The notes below the pieces were generated by a model that saw only the letters and a program-made list of their open reading frames with translations, ran no database searches and was not told where the DNA came from. A DNA stretch of 64,000 nt. Source: JBMNGH01 sp050949725 (GTDB lineage: Bacteria > Bacillota > Thermosediminibacteria > Thermosediminibacterales > Tepidanaerobacteraceae). The DNA lies in the NCBI GenBank assembly GCA_050949725.1, contig JBMNGH010000002.1, positions 1 through 64,000 of the forward strand, written 5' to 3'. Position 1 is the stretch's first letter; each line of letters opens with the position of its first letter. Of the stretch, positions 27,458-37,035 are shown piece by piece. The translations under genes were made by a program, and so were the position numbers.

Positions 27458-28546
27458 ATGAATATCGAGTTTATTGAAGCCCTTGATCAAATAGAGAAAG
27501 AGAAAGGTATTTCTAAGGAGATACTGATTGAGGCCATAGAAGCGTCTCTTATTTCTGCCTATAAAAAGAACTACGGTTCAGCACAAAATGTTAGCGTAAA
27601 TGTTGACAGAGACACTGGTGAAGTAAAAGTTTTTTCAAAAAAAACGGTTCAAGACGATGTCAGCGATTCACTGCTTGAAATCGATATAAATGATGCTGTC
27701 AAAATTAACCCTGCCGCAAAAGTCGGAGATATAATTTCTATTGAGGTTACCCCAAAAAAATTTGGCAGGATTGCTGCACAGACTGCAAAGCAAGTGGTTA
27801 TGCAGAGAATAAGAGAGGCTGAAAGAAATATTATTTATGAGGAATTTTCGGGTAGAGAGACGGATATTGTAACAGGGGTTGTCCAAAGGTATGACAAGAA
27901 AAACATAATTATAGATTTGGGCAAGACTGAAGTCATACTTCCGGTAAGTGAACAGATTCCGACAGAAGAATATTTACAGGGCAGCCGGATAAAAGTATAT
28001 ATACTAGAAGTTAAAAAAACCACAAAGGGACCATTGATAACAGTTTCGAGGTCCCATCCGGGGCTTGTAAAAAGGTTATTCGAACTTGAGGTGCCTGAAA
28101 TATTTGAGGGTATAGTTGAGATTAAGGGTATCGCGAGAGAAGCAGGCTCTCGGACAAAGATTGCCGTATATTCAAAAAATGAAAATATAGATCCCGTTGG
28201 GGCATGTGTAGGGCCTAAGGGTTCTCGTGTGCAATCTATTGTTGATGAGCTGAAAGGAGAAAAAATCGACATAATAAAGTGGGACAGGGTCGTAGAGAAT
28301 TATCTTTCTAATGCTCTTAGTCCGGCAAAGGTAATTGACGTAGCAATTGAGGAGAGTACAAAAGTTGCTAAGGTTTTAGTTGTAGAGAATCAATTATCTC
28401 TTGCTATAGGGAAGGAAGGTCAAAACGCGCGTCTTGCCGCAAAACTTACCGGATGGAAGGTGGATATAAAAAGTCAAAAAATCGAAGAGAAATCTGACGT
28501 GGACAAACTTGACGAGGACGAAAAGGGGGATTGCGATGAGCCCTAA
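27458..28546 (+). CDS. nusA: Transcription termination/antitermination factor NusA
   Basis: Binds RNA polymerase and nascent RNA in pausing, termination and antitermination. N-terminal domain (FIEALDQIEKEKGISKEILI), S1 domain (~135-200, VTGVVQRYDKKNIIIDLGKT), and KH1/KH2 domains with VGACVGPKGSRVQSIVDELK and LAIGKEGQNARLAAKLTGW. 362 residues, the short Firmicutes form without the C-terminal acidic repeats. ATG 27458 follows CGGAGAG within the true end of rimP. Confidence 0.96.
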   Translation: MNIEFIEALDQIEKEKGISKEILIEAIEASLISAYKKNYGSAQNVSVNVDRDTGEVKVFSKKTVQDDVSDSLLEIDINDAVKINPAAKVGDIISIEVTPKKFGRIAAQTAKQVVMQRIREAERNIIYEEFSGRETDIVTGVVQRYDKKNIIIDLGKTEVILPVSEQIPTEEYLQGSRIKVYILEVKKTTKGPLITVSRSHPGLVKRLFELEVPEIFEGIVEIKGIAREAGSRTKIAVYSKNENIDPVGACVGPKGSRVQSIVDELKGEKIDIIKWDRVVENYLSNALSPAKVIDVAIEESTKVAKVLVVENQLSLAIGKEGQNARLAAKLTGWKVDIKSQKIEEKSDVDKLDEDEKGDCDEP

Positions 28547-28802
28547 AAAAATACCTATGCGTATGTGTCTTGGGTGCAGGGAAATGAAGCCGAAAAAAGA
28601 AATGACCAGGATTGTCAAGACAGTTGATGGAAATATTGAAATAGATCGGACAGGAAAAAAATCCGGAAGAGGCACCTATGTGTGTGAAAATCGTGAATGT
28701 ATCGAGAAAGCTTTAAGGGTTCAAAGTTTGTCTAAAGCTCTTGACACAAAAGTAACAATAGAAACTGTATTGCAACTTAAGGAGGATTTAAGCAATAAAT
28801 GA
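28536..28802 (+). CDS. ylxR: YlxR family RNA-binding protein
   Basis: 88-residue DUF448 protein found between nusA and infB in most Firmicutes. It carries MRMCLGCREMKPKKEMTRIV and GRGTYVCENRECIEKA, the basic cleft residues and conserved cysteines of the family. YlxR has been linked to RNase P and to global regulation. ATG 28536 follows AAAGGGGG and overlaps the nusA stop. Confidence 0.9.
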   Translation: MSPKKIPMRMCLGCREMKPKKEMTRIVKTVDGNIEIDRTGKKSGRGTYVCENRECIEKALRVQSLSKALDTKVTIETVLQLKEDLSNK

Positions 28803-29125
28803 TATCCCAAAGGATATTATCTTTGATGGGGATAGCAAAAAAAGCCAATAAACTTGTTTCGGGACAGGATGTCGTTGAAAGGCAGATAAAGGCAAACAAG
28901 ATCTACCTTGTGATACTATCAAAAGATGCCACATATAACACCAAAAAAAAGTTTAACAGCATGTGTGTCAAAAATAATATTCCAATCATTTTTTGGGGAA
29001 AATCTGAGGAGCTTAGTAAAGCTATTGGGAAGGAAAGTTCTAAAGTATTCGGAATTATTGATGAAGGATTTGCACGTGAACTGAGAAAACAAATTGATAT
29101 TTTTAACGGGGGTGGGGTATATTGA
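28799..29125 (+). CDS. ylxQ: L7Ae/L30e family protein (YlxQ)
   Basis: 108 residues with the L7Ae fold: SLMGIAKKANKLVSGQDVVERQI, then LVILSKDAT and the C-terminal IIDEGFARELRK. Such proteins bind kink-turn RNA; the partner RNA is unknown. Its ATG overlaps the ylxR stop and its end overlaps infB, so the three are translationally coupled. AAGGAGG is placed inside the end of ylxR. Confidence 0.88.
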   Translation: MISQRILSLMGIAKKANKLVSGQDVVERQIKANKIYLVILSKDATYNTKKKFNSMCVKNNIPIIFWGKSEELSKAIGKESSKVFGIIDEGFARELRKQIDIFNGGGVY

Positions 29126-31113
29126 AAAAATTAAGAGTATATGAACTCGCCAAGCAACTGGGTATATCTAGTAAGAAACTTATATCGATATTAGATGATC
29201 TCGGCATAGATATAAAAAATCATATGAGCAGCTTGGATTATGAGACGGCGCAACTCATCAGTGACCTGATGACTGATAAATCCGAAAAAGACAAACGGAA
29301 GGCTAAAAATGACAATGCTAAAGTTGCTAATGGACAAAAAGTAAAGGTAAAAACAGATAAACCAGCTGAGCCCAAGAAAAAAGTCATCCATATTCCCGAC
29401 AATATTAGCGTCAAAGAGCTGGGTTATAGAATGAACATTGAACCTGTTACAATTATAAAGAAGTTGATGGATCGGGGTTTGATGGTTAATATAAATGCAG
29501 AGATTGATTATGAATCTGCAAAAGACCTTGTAGTTCAGTATGGGTTTGAAGCCCAACGCGAACAGGACTTGGACGCTTCTTCAATGTTTGCCGATGATGA
29601 TCCAAATGACAAGGGTGAATTAAGGCCGCCCGTAGTAACGGTTATGGGTCATGTTGATCATGGCAAAACGTCACTTTTGGATTCCATCAGAGAGACAAAT
29701 GTTACATCACAGGAAGCCGGCGGGATAACACAACATATCGGGGCGTCTGAAGTGAGTGTAGATGGGAAAACAATAGTATTTTTGGATACCCCGGGTCACG
29801 AAGCATTTACAACCATGCGTGCAAGAGGAGCAAAGGTGACTGATATTGCTGTGCTCGTTGTAGCTGCTGATGATGGAGTGATGCCCCAAACCGTTGAAGC
29901 CATAAATCACGCAAAAGCAGCAGATGTGCCTATTATAGTGGCTATAAACAAAATTGATAAACAATCTGCAAATCCTGATAGGGTAAAACAGCAGCTTGCT
30001 GATTACAATTTAATCCCTGAGGAGTGGGGTGGAGATACCATTTTTGTTAACGTGTCGGCCAAGACAAAGACAGGAATAGACAGGCTACTTGAAATGATCT
30101 TGCTCGTGGCTGAAGTATCTGAGCTTAAAGCGAGTTATACTGCTGAAGCGAGAGGAGTTATAGTGGAGTCTAAACTCGATAAAGGCCGTGGTCCTATAGC
30201 TACAGTCTTGGTCCAAAACGGGACGTTAAAAGTTGGTGACAGTGTTGTTGCAGGTATGGCATATGGCAAGATTAGAGCGCTGTTTGATTCAAAGGGTAAA
30301 AAGATAAAGTCCGCAGGACCATCCATTCCAACTGAGGTTTTGGGCCTATCTGAGGTTCCTAAAGCAGGAGAATTATTAAGAGTGGTATCCAGTGATAAAG
30401 AAGCAAAGGCTATTGCTGATGAACTCAGGCAATTTCAACGTGAATCTGAATTTGCAACACCGCAGAAAATATCACTAAACCAGCTTTTTGAACAAGTCCA
30501 AAAAGGTGAAGTTAAGGAATTAAGTATAATAATTAAGGCTGACGTCCAGGGAACAATTGAGGCATTAAAGCAAGCACTGGAAAAATGTTCTGATGATCAG
30601 GTTAAAGTTAAGATTATACATGGGGGCGTAGGTGCCGTAAATGAGAGTGACGTAATGTTGGCATCGGCATCAAACGCAATTATCATAGGTTTTAATGTAC
30701 GGCCTGATTCAAATGCGAAAAGATTAGCAGAAAAAGAAAATATAGATATACGTTCATATAGAATAATTTATGATGTAGTCGATGATATTCAATCTGCTAT
30801 GAAAGGTATGCTAGAACCTAAATATGAAGAAACGGTTATAGGTAGAGCTGAGGTCAGAGCTTTATTTAAAGTTCCCACAATAGGTGTTGTTGCAGGATGC
30901 TTTGTGAATGAAGGCAAAATTACAAGGAATTCACAAATAAGGGTTATCCGCCAGGGTGTGGTGGTTTACGAAGGAAAAATTTCCTCATTAAAAAGGTTTA
31001 AAGACGATGTAAGAGAAGTCGTTAGCGGTTATGAATGCGGTATCGGCATTGAAAAATTCAATGATATAAAGGAACAAGATATACTTGAAGCATTTGTATT
31101 AGAGGCTGTGTAA
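29122..31113 (+). CDS. infB: Translation initiation factor IF-2
   Basis: GTPase that brings initiator tRNA to the ribosome. N-terminal IF2N domain (RVYELAKQLGISSKKLISIL), a lysine-rich linker, a second IF2N-like part, then the G domain: G1 VMGHVDHGKTSLLDSI (~174), G3 FLDTPGHEAFTTMRARGA, G4 AINKIDK. Domains II-IV follow with the late GCFVNEGKI segment. 663 residues, a short version of the family. TTG start after GGGGGTGGGG. Confidence 0.96.
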   Translation: MKKLRVYELAKQLGISSKKLISILDDLGIDIKNHMSSLDYETAQLISDLMTDKSEKDKRKAKNDNAKVANGQKVKVKTDKPAEPKKKVIHIPDNISVKELGYRMNIEPVTIIKKLMDRGLMVNINAEIDYESAKDLVVQYGFEAQREQDLDASSMFADDDPNDKGELRPPVVTVMGHVDHGKTSLLDSIRETNVTSQEAGGITQHIGASEVSVDGKTIVFLDTPGHEAFTTMRARGAKVTDIAVLVVAADDGVMPQTVEAINHAKAADVPIIVAINKIDKQSANPDRVKQQLADYNLIPEEWGGDTIFVNVSAKTKTGIDRLLEMILLVAEVSELKASYTAEARGVIVESKLDKGRGPIATVLVQNGTLKVGDSVVAGMAYGKIRALFDSKGKKIKSAGPSIPTEVLGLSEVPKAGELLRVVSSDKEAKAIADELRQFQRESEFATPQKISLNQLFEQVQKGEVKELSIIIKADVQGTIEALKQALEKCSDDQVKVKIIHGGVGAVNESDVMLASASNAIIIGFNVRPDSNAKRLAEKENIDIRSYRIIYDVVDDIQSAMKGMLEPKYEETVIGRAEVRALFKVPTIGVVAGCFVNEGKITRNSQIRVIRQGVVVYEGKISSLKRFKDDVREVVSGYECGIGIEKFNDIKEQDILEAFVLEAV

Positions 31114-31141
31114 GAAACAACGCATTGAGGAGGGGATTTCA

Positions 31142-31510
31142 GTGACCTTTTCCCGAAGCGACAGGGTTTCAGAAGAAATAAAAAAAATTGTAAGCGACAT
31201 AATCAACAATAGTTTAAAGGATCCGAGGATAAATTGTATGATTTCTGTAACGAAGGTAGATTTGTCTAAGGATATGAGGCATGCTAAAATATTTGTAAGT
31301 ATTTATGATGATGAGAATATCCGAAACCAGGCTTTTGAAGGCCTAAAAAATGCTGAAGGCTATATAAGAAAAGAACTTGGCCAAAGGATGAGGCTGAGAT
31401 ATATTCCGGAAATATCATTTAGGTATGATGACTCAATTGAGTATGCAATTCATATTAATAAGCTCTTGCAAAAGGTCGAGCAAGAGGACAAGAATAGAAA
31501 CGGTGATTGA
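31142..31510 (+). CDS. rbfA: Ribosome-binding factor A
   Basis: KH-fold protein for 16S rRNA maturation and cold adaptation. RSDRVSEEIKKIVSDIINNS at the N-terminus, then DPRINCMISVTKVDLSKDMRHAKIFVS and the terminal YIPEISFRYDDSIEYAIHI are diagnostic. GTG start with GAGGAGGGG upstream. Follows infB in the conserved order and overlaps the signals of nrnA. Confidence 0.95.
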   Translation: MTFSRSDRVSEEIKKIVSDIINNSLKDPRINCMISVTKVDLSKDMRHAKIFVSIYDDENIRNQAFEGLKNAEGYIRKELGQRMRLRYIPEISFRYDDSIEYAIHINKLLQKVEQEDKNRNGD

Positions 31511-31512
31511 TA

Positions 31513-32478
31513 ATGTATTCTGAGATTGTACAATTATTAACTGAAAAAGAGACTTTTCTTATAACCTCGCATATAGTACCTGACGGGGACAGTGTGGGTT
31601 CTACCTTGGCATTGACACATGCACTTAAAAAAACAGGGAAAAAAGCAGTTCCTGTTATCAATGACATTATACCCAAAATGTATTCTTTTTTGCCTGGTAG
31701 CAGCCACATAAAAATGTCTGTCAGCGACAGATACGATGTTATGATATGCCTGGATTGTGGCGATCAGGACAGGCTCGGCTTCGATAAAGACCTAAAAAAA
31801 TATGCAGAAACTATTATTAATATTGATCACCACAAGAGCAACACGCGTTTTGGTGATTATAATTTTGTAGATCCTAATGTATCATCTGCTGGAGAATTAC
31901 TTTATGGAATAATAGAACAAATAACAGATATCAATTTTGACATAGCACTTTGTCTTTATACCTCGATTATTACTGATACAGGCTGTGCCAGGTATTCAAA
32001 CACAACTGCATCATGCTTGAGAATGTTAGCTGATATGATAGAACTGGGCGTAAAACCTGAGTATGTGTGCAAATATGTATATGAAAATAGGACTGTTGAG
32101 TCCATTAATCTGCTCGCACAATCACTCGACACAATTGAATTTTTTGATGACGGAGCGATTGCTAGTATTTATATTACGGAGCAAATGATGAAAAAGACCG
32201 GAGCATTGGAAGAAGATGCCAACGGTATAATAAACTATGCAAGAGAAATTGATGGTGTTGAGGTCGCTGTACTTTTCAGAGAAAAGGGCGATTCGACAAT
32301 AAAAGTCGGTTTAAGGTCTAATGATTGGGTAGATGTAAGCAAGATAGCACAAAGTTTTAATGGAGGAGGTCATACCAGGGCCGCGGGCTGTTGTTTGGAT
32401 ACATCTCTGGAACATGCCAAAAATCAAGTCATAAACCACATAAGAGAGTTTATGTCAGACCAGAAAAATGGGCATTAG
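31513..32478 (+). CDS. nrnA: Bifunctional oligoribonuclease/pAp phosphatase NrnA (DHH family)
   Basis: DHH/DHHA1 phosphoesterase that degrades nano-RNAs and 3',5'-pAp. Motif I ITSHIVPDGDSVGSTLAL, motif II VMICLDCGDQDRLG, the DHH triad in NIDHHKSNTRFGD, motif IV TDTGCARYSNT, and the DHHA1 substrate motif GGGHTRAAGC near the end. ATG 31513 is chosen over a TTG that overlaps rbfA. Overlaps truB by 11 bases. Confidence 0.93.
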   Translation: MYSEIVQLLTEKETFLITSHIVPDGDSVGSTLALTHALKKTGKKAVPVINDIIPKMYSFLPGSSHIKMSVSDRYDVMICLDCGDQDRLGFDKDLKKYAETIINIDHHKSNTRFGDYNFVDPNVSSAGELLYGIIEQITDINFDIALCLYTSIITDTGCARYSNTTASCLRMLADMIELGVKPEYVCKYVYENRTVESINLLAQSLDTIEFFDDGAIASIYITEQMMKKTGALEEDANGIINYAREIDGVEVAVLFREKGDSTIKVGLRSNDWVDVSKIAQSFNGGGHTRAAGCCLDTSLEHAKNQVINHIREFMSDQKNGH

Positions 32479-33376
32479 CGGAATAATAAATGTTTTAAAA
32501 CCCCCTGGTATGACTTCACATGATGTAGTAAGTTGGGTTAGAAGGACTATTAATGTAAGAAAAGTAGGGCATGGGGGCACTTTAGACCCTTATGCTGCAG
32601 GTGTTTTGCCGATATTTATCGGTAAAGCTACTAAAGCTGTCCGTTTTTTTGAGAGCGATGATAAGGAATATATAGCTGAACTGTTGTTAGGGGTTACTAC
32701 TAAAACAGGTGATGCCCAGGGGGCCGTTACATCCCGTAAAAATTTCAATGTAGATGAGACGGTGCTAAAAAAAACATTAGTAAATTTCGTCGGAAGAATA
32801 AAACAAATCCCCCCGATGTATTCTGCAGTTCACCATAAAGGCAAGAGACTTTATGAGTTAGCAAGACGTGGTATTACTGTGGAGAGAAACCCCCGTATTG
32901 TTGAGATAAAATCAATAGAGCTCCTGCATTTACAAAATTGCAGGGCAATTCTCAAGGTGAGTTGCTCGAAGGGCACGTATATTAGGACCCTTTGTGAGGA
33001 TATTGGAAAACATATCGGTTGCGGTGCTTGCTTATCGAGTCTTGTGAGGACAAGGTCGGGTCTTTTTCTAATATCTAATTCGTTTACAATTGAAGAAATA
33101 AGCGTTTTGGTGGAAGATGGCACAATACATAGGTCTATTATTCATGTAGATGATGCATTAAAACATTTTCCAAAAGTGAAAGTTGGCTTAAGTGCCGAAA
33201 TGTTCATTTCCAAAGGTAAATACATCTGCCAAGGTAATATTGATCTATTAAAAAAATTGACTTGCAGTGACATTGTAAGGATATATGATAATAGTAACAT
33301 CTTTATTGGGATAGGCGAAATAAGAAAAAAACAGGACGGTAACATATACGTAAGTTTGATAAAATCTTTGAGGTAG
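32468..33376 (+). CDS. truB: tRNA pseudouridine-55 synthase TruB
   Basis: Converts U55 of tRNA to pseudouridine. It has GIINVLKPPGMTSHDVV, and the catalytic Asp in GHGGTLDPYAAGVLPI (~residue 39). The binding motifs IPPMYSAVHHKGKRLYELAR and CSKGTYIRTLCEDIG are present. 302 residues including a PUA-like C-terminal part. ATG within the end of nrnA. Confidence 0.95.
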   Translation: MGISGIINVLKPPGMTSHDVVSWVRRTINVRKVGHGGTLDPYAAGVLPIFIGKATKAVRFFESDDKEYIAELLLGVTTKTGDAQGAVTSRKNFNVDETVLKKTLVNFVGRIKQIPPMYSAVHHKGKRLYELARRGITVERNPRIVEIKSIELLHLQNCRAILKVSCSKGTYIRTLCEDIGKHIGCGACLSSLVRTRSGLFLISNSFTIEEISVLVEDGTIHRSIIHVDDALKHFPKVKVGLSAEMFISKGKYICQGNIDLLKKLTCSDIVRIYDNSNIFIGIGEIRKKQDGNIYVSLIKSLR

Positions 33377-33390
33377 GATAGGGACTTCTT

Positions 33391-34323
33391 ATGGAAACAT
33401 ATAGAGATTTATCTGCGCTAAAATTTCAATTTCCAACCGCTGTAGGTTTAGGAAACTTTGACGGTGTCCATGTTGGACATCAGATATTGCTCACAAAGTT
33501 AAAAGAATTATCTAAAAAGAATAATCTAAAATCTGTCGTTATTACCTTTGAGCCACATCCATCGAGGGTATTAACCCCACATAAAGCTGCGCATCTTATT
33601 ACTACGTCATGCCAAAAAGAAAACATAATACGATCCTTTGGTATAGACTTTCTTGTTGTATCACTATTTACACGGGAATTTTCAAGAATAAACTATACAG
33701 ATTTTATATACGACTATCTGATAAAAAAATATAATGCAAAGTTAGTAATAGTGGGTTATGATTATAAATTTGGCTATATGGGTAAAGGGAATGCGTCTCG
33801 CATTAAGCAAATATGCAATAAAGAGGGTATCAGTGTAGTAATAGTCCCACCCGTAAGACACGAAGGAAAAGTAGTCAGCAGCACACTTATTAGGTCCCTT
33901 ATAAAAACTGGAGCAGTCAGAAAAGCTAGTGAATACTTGGGAAGAAATTTCAGTATAGAGGGCAAAATAATACATGGAGATGGTGTGGGAACAAAGCTCG
34001 GATATCCGACTGCAAATATTTGTATTCCCGATAATGTTATTTTGCCGGCACGTGGGGTATATGCTGTTTTAGCTTTATGGGGTGGCTTGACATATCAAGG
34101 TGTTGCGAATTTGGGATATAAGCCAACATTTAACGGTAATGAAATCAGGTTAGAGGTACATATTTTTAACTTTAACAAGGATATTTACGGCAAAGAGATT
34201 AAGGTAGAATTTGTTGATATTATTAGGAAGGAAGTCAAGTTTAATAGTGTTGAACAACTGGTAGCCCAAGTTAAAAATGATTCATTGGCTGCAAAAAGCA
34301 TACTAAGCAAGTTTTGCAGTTGA
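33391..34323 (+). CDS. ribF: Bifunctional riboflavin kinase/FAD synthetase
   Basis: Makes FMN and FAD from riboflavin. The N-terminal adenylyltransferase domain has AVGLGNFDGVHVGHQILL and VSSTLIRSLIKTGAV; the C-terminal kinase has GDGVGTKLGYPTANI with the PTAN motif and LEVHIFNF. 310 residues. Sits between truB and rpsO, as in many Clostridia and Bacilli. Confidence 0.95.
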   Translation: METYRDLSALKFQFPTAVGLGNFDGVHVGHQILLTKLKELSKKNNLKSVVITFEPHPSRVLTPHKAAHLITTSCQKENIIRSFGIDFLVVSLFTREFSRINYTDFIYDYLIKKYNAKLVIVGYDYKFGYMGKGNASRIKQICNKEGISVVIVPPVRHEGKVVSSTLIRSLIKTGAVRKASEYLGRNFSIEGKIIHGDGVGTKLGYPTANICIPDNVILPARGVYAVLALWGGLTYQGVANLGYKPTFNGNEIRLEVHIFNFNKDIYGKEIKVEFVDIIRKEVKFNSVEQLVAQVKNDSLAAKSILSKFCS

Positions 34324-34326
34324 AAA

Positions 34327-34355
34327 TTTACATTTTAACTCTATTGTGATAAAAT
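34327..34355 (+). promoter_or_regulatory. Promoter of rpsO
   Basis: TTTACA (34327-34332), 17-base spacer, TAAAAT (34350-34355), right after the ribF stop. Confidence 0.7.
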
Positions 34356-34371
34356 CTATTGTACAGATGAA

Positions 34372-34421
34372 CCCTTGTCTGGTTTGATTCGAGGCTCCGA
34401 CGGTCTTACTGGGCAATAGGG
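34372..34421 (+). promoter_or_regulatory. rpsO leader structure, possible S15 binding site
   Basis: CCCTTG at 34372-34377 can pair with CAATAGGG at 34414-34421 (bulged). This encloses short internal stems around GGCTCC/GGTCTT, so a junction-like fold lies ~30 bases ahead of the rpsO ATG. S15 mRNA leaders in Firmicutes have such a layout; binding is inferred. Confidence 0.45.
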
Positions 34422-34450
34422 GATTCCAGGAGGATGAGGAGGTGAGTTAA

Positions 34451-34720
34451 ATGGCTTTACTGAAGGAAGCAAAAAAAGTTATTATCGATAAATTTAAGAC
34501 ACATGAGGGAGATACAGGTTCGCCTGAGGTCCAAGTTGCAATGCTGACGGAGAGAATTAATCAACTTACAGAACACCTAAAACAGCATAAAAAGGATCAT
34601 CATTCCCGGAGGGGATTGCTAAAAATGGTGGGTCAGAGGCGTGCACTTTTAAATTATTTAAAGAACAAAGATGTGCAGCGCTATAGGAACCTTGTCGAAA
34701 AACTTGAGTTGAGAAAATAA
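34451..34720 (+). CDS. rpsO: 30S ribosomal protein S15
   Basis: 89 residues, binds 16S rRNA early in 30S assembly. KFKTHEGDTGSPEVQVAMLTERI, then HLKQHKKDHHSRRGLLKMV and RRALLNYLK are unmistakable. AGGAGGTGAG upstream of the ATG. Followed by its own terminator and then pnp, the usual pair. Confidence 0.97.
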   Translation: MALLKEAKKVIIDKFKTHEGDTGSPEVQVAMLTERINQLTEHLKQHKKDHHSRRGLLKMVGQRRALLNYLKNKDVQRYRNLVEKLELRK

Positions 34721-34745
34721 AGCGGGGTTACCCCGCTTCATTTTA
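34721..34745 (+). terminator. Rho-independent terminator after rpsO
   Basis: AGCGGGG (34721-34727), loop tta, CCCCGCT (34731-34737), then TCATTTTAT. Confidence 0.88.
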
Positions 34746-34841
34746 TAATCTATTTGCAAATAAGTCTATTTAACCAGTTTAATAACTCTTATAATAAAAA
34801 ATTAAATAAATAATGCATACTCAAAAAGGAGGATCGATTTT

Positions 34842-36941
34842 TTGGAACAGTTTTCAGTGGAAGTAGCAGGGCGAGAGCTTGTTGTTCAAACAGGTAAATT
34901 GGCACAGCAGGCTAATGGTTCGGTATTGGTAACATATGGCGATACTGTTGTCCTTGTAACCGCAACTGCTTCAAAAAAGCCTCGAGAAGGTATTGACTTT
35001 TTACCCCTCACTGTTGATTATGAGGAGAGGCTTTATGCGGTTGGGAAGATACCGGGAGGATTCATAAAAAGAGAAGGAAAGCCCAGCGAGGAGGCTATTC
35101 TAACTGCAAGAGTTATCGACAGACCTTTAAGACCATTGTTTCCAAAAAAACTCAGGAATGATGTTCAAATAATCTCAACGGTTCTTTCGGTTGATCAGGA
35201 TAACACCCCTGATATAGTAGCTATAAACGGGGCATCTCTTGCACTGTCAATTTCCGATATACCCTTTGACGGCCCGGTAGGCGCTGTTTCAGTAGGGTTA
35301 ATTGACGGTGAGTATATCATAAATCCCACGGTATCACAAACTGAAAAAAGTCGCCTGAGCTTGGTTGTTGCAGGGACTAAAGAAGCTGTTATTATGGTAG
35401 AGGCGGGTGCAGACGAGATAACAGAAGAAGAAATGTTAAAAGCCATTATGTTTGGTCATGAAGGGATTAAAAAAATAGTTGAATTCCAGGAACAAGTGGT
35501 CAAACAAGTGGGCAAGAATAAGATGGAAATACCTGTTATTGAAATCGAGCAAGATTTGGACAAAGCGGTAAGAGAATTTGCTACCGATGAAATACTAAAA
35601 GCCATTAAGATATTTGACAAACAACAGAGGGAAGAGTACATCGACAAAATCTATGAGGATACTTTGACCCATTTTCAAGATGTGTACCCGGAAAAAGAAA
35701 AGGAGATCACAGATGTTCTTTACGATGTTTTAAAAACAGAAGTTAGAAAAATGATTTCCGTTGAGGGGATCAGACCAGACGGCAGGAGCAGTGACCAAAT
35801 TAGACCTATTTCCTGTGAGGTCGGAATATTACCCAGAACTCACGGGTCAGGGCTTTTCACCAGAGGCCAAACACAGGTACTTACGGTCGCAACATTAGGC
35901 GCCTTAGGGGACGTTCAGATATTGGATGGCCTTGGCATAGATGAATCAAAAAGGTATATGCATCACTATAACTTCCCTCCTTACAGCACAGGTGAAACGA
36001 AGGTGCTGAGGGGGCCCGGTCGTAGGGAAATAGGGCATGGGGCATTGGCAGAAAGAGCTCTTGAACCTATGATTCCCTCAGAGGAAACATTCCCGTATAC
36101 CATCAGGCTTGTCTCTGAAGTCCTGAGCTCAAACGGTTCAACATCTATGGCCAGTGTTTGTGGTTCTACATTGGCCCTGATGGATGCAGGTGTTCCAATT
36201 AAGTCACCAATAGCAGGTGTTGCAATGGGACTTATAAAAGATGTTGAGAAAGTAACAATATTGACAGATATACAGGGAATGGAAGATTTTTTAGGAGATA
36301 TGGATTTCAAGGTTGCAGGTACAGATAAGGGAATAACTGCAATACAAATGGACATTAAGATTAAGGGAATAGATGAGGCTGTTTTAAAGGTGGCCTTAGC
36401 CCAAGCCAGAGAAGCGCGTCTATTTATTCTGGATAAAATGTTATCAGTCATTTCCAAGCCAAGAGATGAACTGTCTAGATATGCCCCAAGAATATTTACA
36501 ACAACCATTGATCCTGACAAAATAAGAGAAGTGATAGGCCCGGGGGGAAAAACGATAAATAAAATTATTGCAGAAACCGGTTCAAAGATAGACATCCAAG
36601 ATGATGGTAGAATATATATTGCAGCTCCCGATGAAACCTCTGGGAAAAAGACCCTTGAGATAATACAAAGATTGACTCAGGATGTTGAAGTTGGAAGGAT
36701 TTATATGGGGAAGGTAATAAGGATAACGAATTTCGGAGCATTTGCTGAAATACTTCCTGGAAAAGAGGGCCTTGTTCACATCTCCAAATTGTCGAAGGAG
36801 AGGGTTAAACGGGTCGAAGATGTAGTCAAAATAGGCGATGAAATATTGGTGAAGGTTACCGATATCGATAAACAAGGTCGTATAAACCTTTCACACAAGG
36901 ATGCGTTAAGTGAAAAACAATCGAAGAGCCAGAAGGCATAA
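34842..36941 (+). CDS. pnp: Polynucleotide phosphorylase
   Basis: 3'-5' phosphorolytic exoribonuclease of the RNA degradosome. Two RNase PH domains separated by a helical domain; the second holds the GSGLFTRGQTQVL motif and the Asp pair in DFLGDMDFKVAGTD. KH (VIGPGGKTINKIIAETGSKI) and S1 (GRIYMGKVIRITNFGAFAEI) follow at the C-terminus. 699 residues, full length. TTG start with AAGGAGG upstream. Confidence 0.97.
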   Translation: MEQFSVEVAGRELVVQTGKLAQQANGSVLVTYGDTVVLVTATASKKPREGIDFLPLTVDYEERLYAVGKIPGGFIKREGKPSEEAILTARVIDRPLRPLFPKKLRNDVQIISTVLSVDQDNTPDIVAINGASLALSISDIPFDGPVGAVSVGLIDGEYIINPTVSQTEKSRLSLVVAGTKEAVIMVEAGADEITEEEMLKAIMFGHEGIKKIVEFQEQVVKQVGKNKMEIPVIEIEQDLDKAVREFATDEILKAIKIFDKQQREEYIDKIYEDTLTHFQDVYPEKEKEITDVLYDVLKTEVRKMISVEGIRPDGRSSDQIRPISCEVGILPRTHGSGLFTRGQTQVLTVATLGALGDVQILDGLGIDESKRYMHHYNFPPYSTGETKVLRGPGRREIGHGALAERALEPMIPSEETFPYTIRLVSEVLSSNGSTSMASVCGSTLALMDAGVPIKSPIAGVAMGLIKDVEKVTILTDIQGMEDFLGDMDFKVAGTDKGITAIQMDIKIKGIDEAVLKVALAQAREARLFILDKMLSVISKPRDELSRYAPRIFTTTIDPDKIREVIGPGGKTINKIIAETGSKIDIQDDGRIYIAAPDETSGKKTLEIIQRLTQDVEVGRIYMGKVIRITNFGAFAEILPGKEGLVHISKLSKERVKRVEDVVKIGDEILVKVTDIDKQGRINLSHKDALSEKQSKSQKA

Positions 36942-36968
36942 ACCGAATCTCATCGGTTTATGTTTTTT
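36939..36968 (+). terminator. Rho-independent terminator after pnp
   Basis: TAAACCGA (36939-36946), 6-base loop, TCGGTTTA (36953-36960), then TGTTTTTTT. The first arm includes the pnp stop. Confidence 0.9.
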
Positions 36969-37035
36969 TGTGTCATAAATTCCGTTTTCCCAAATAATAT
37001 TTTAATATATCGATAAGGGAAGGCGGTTAATAAAA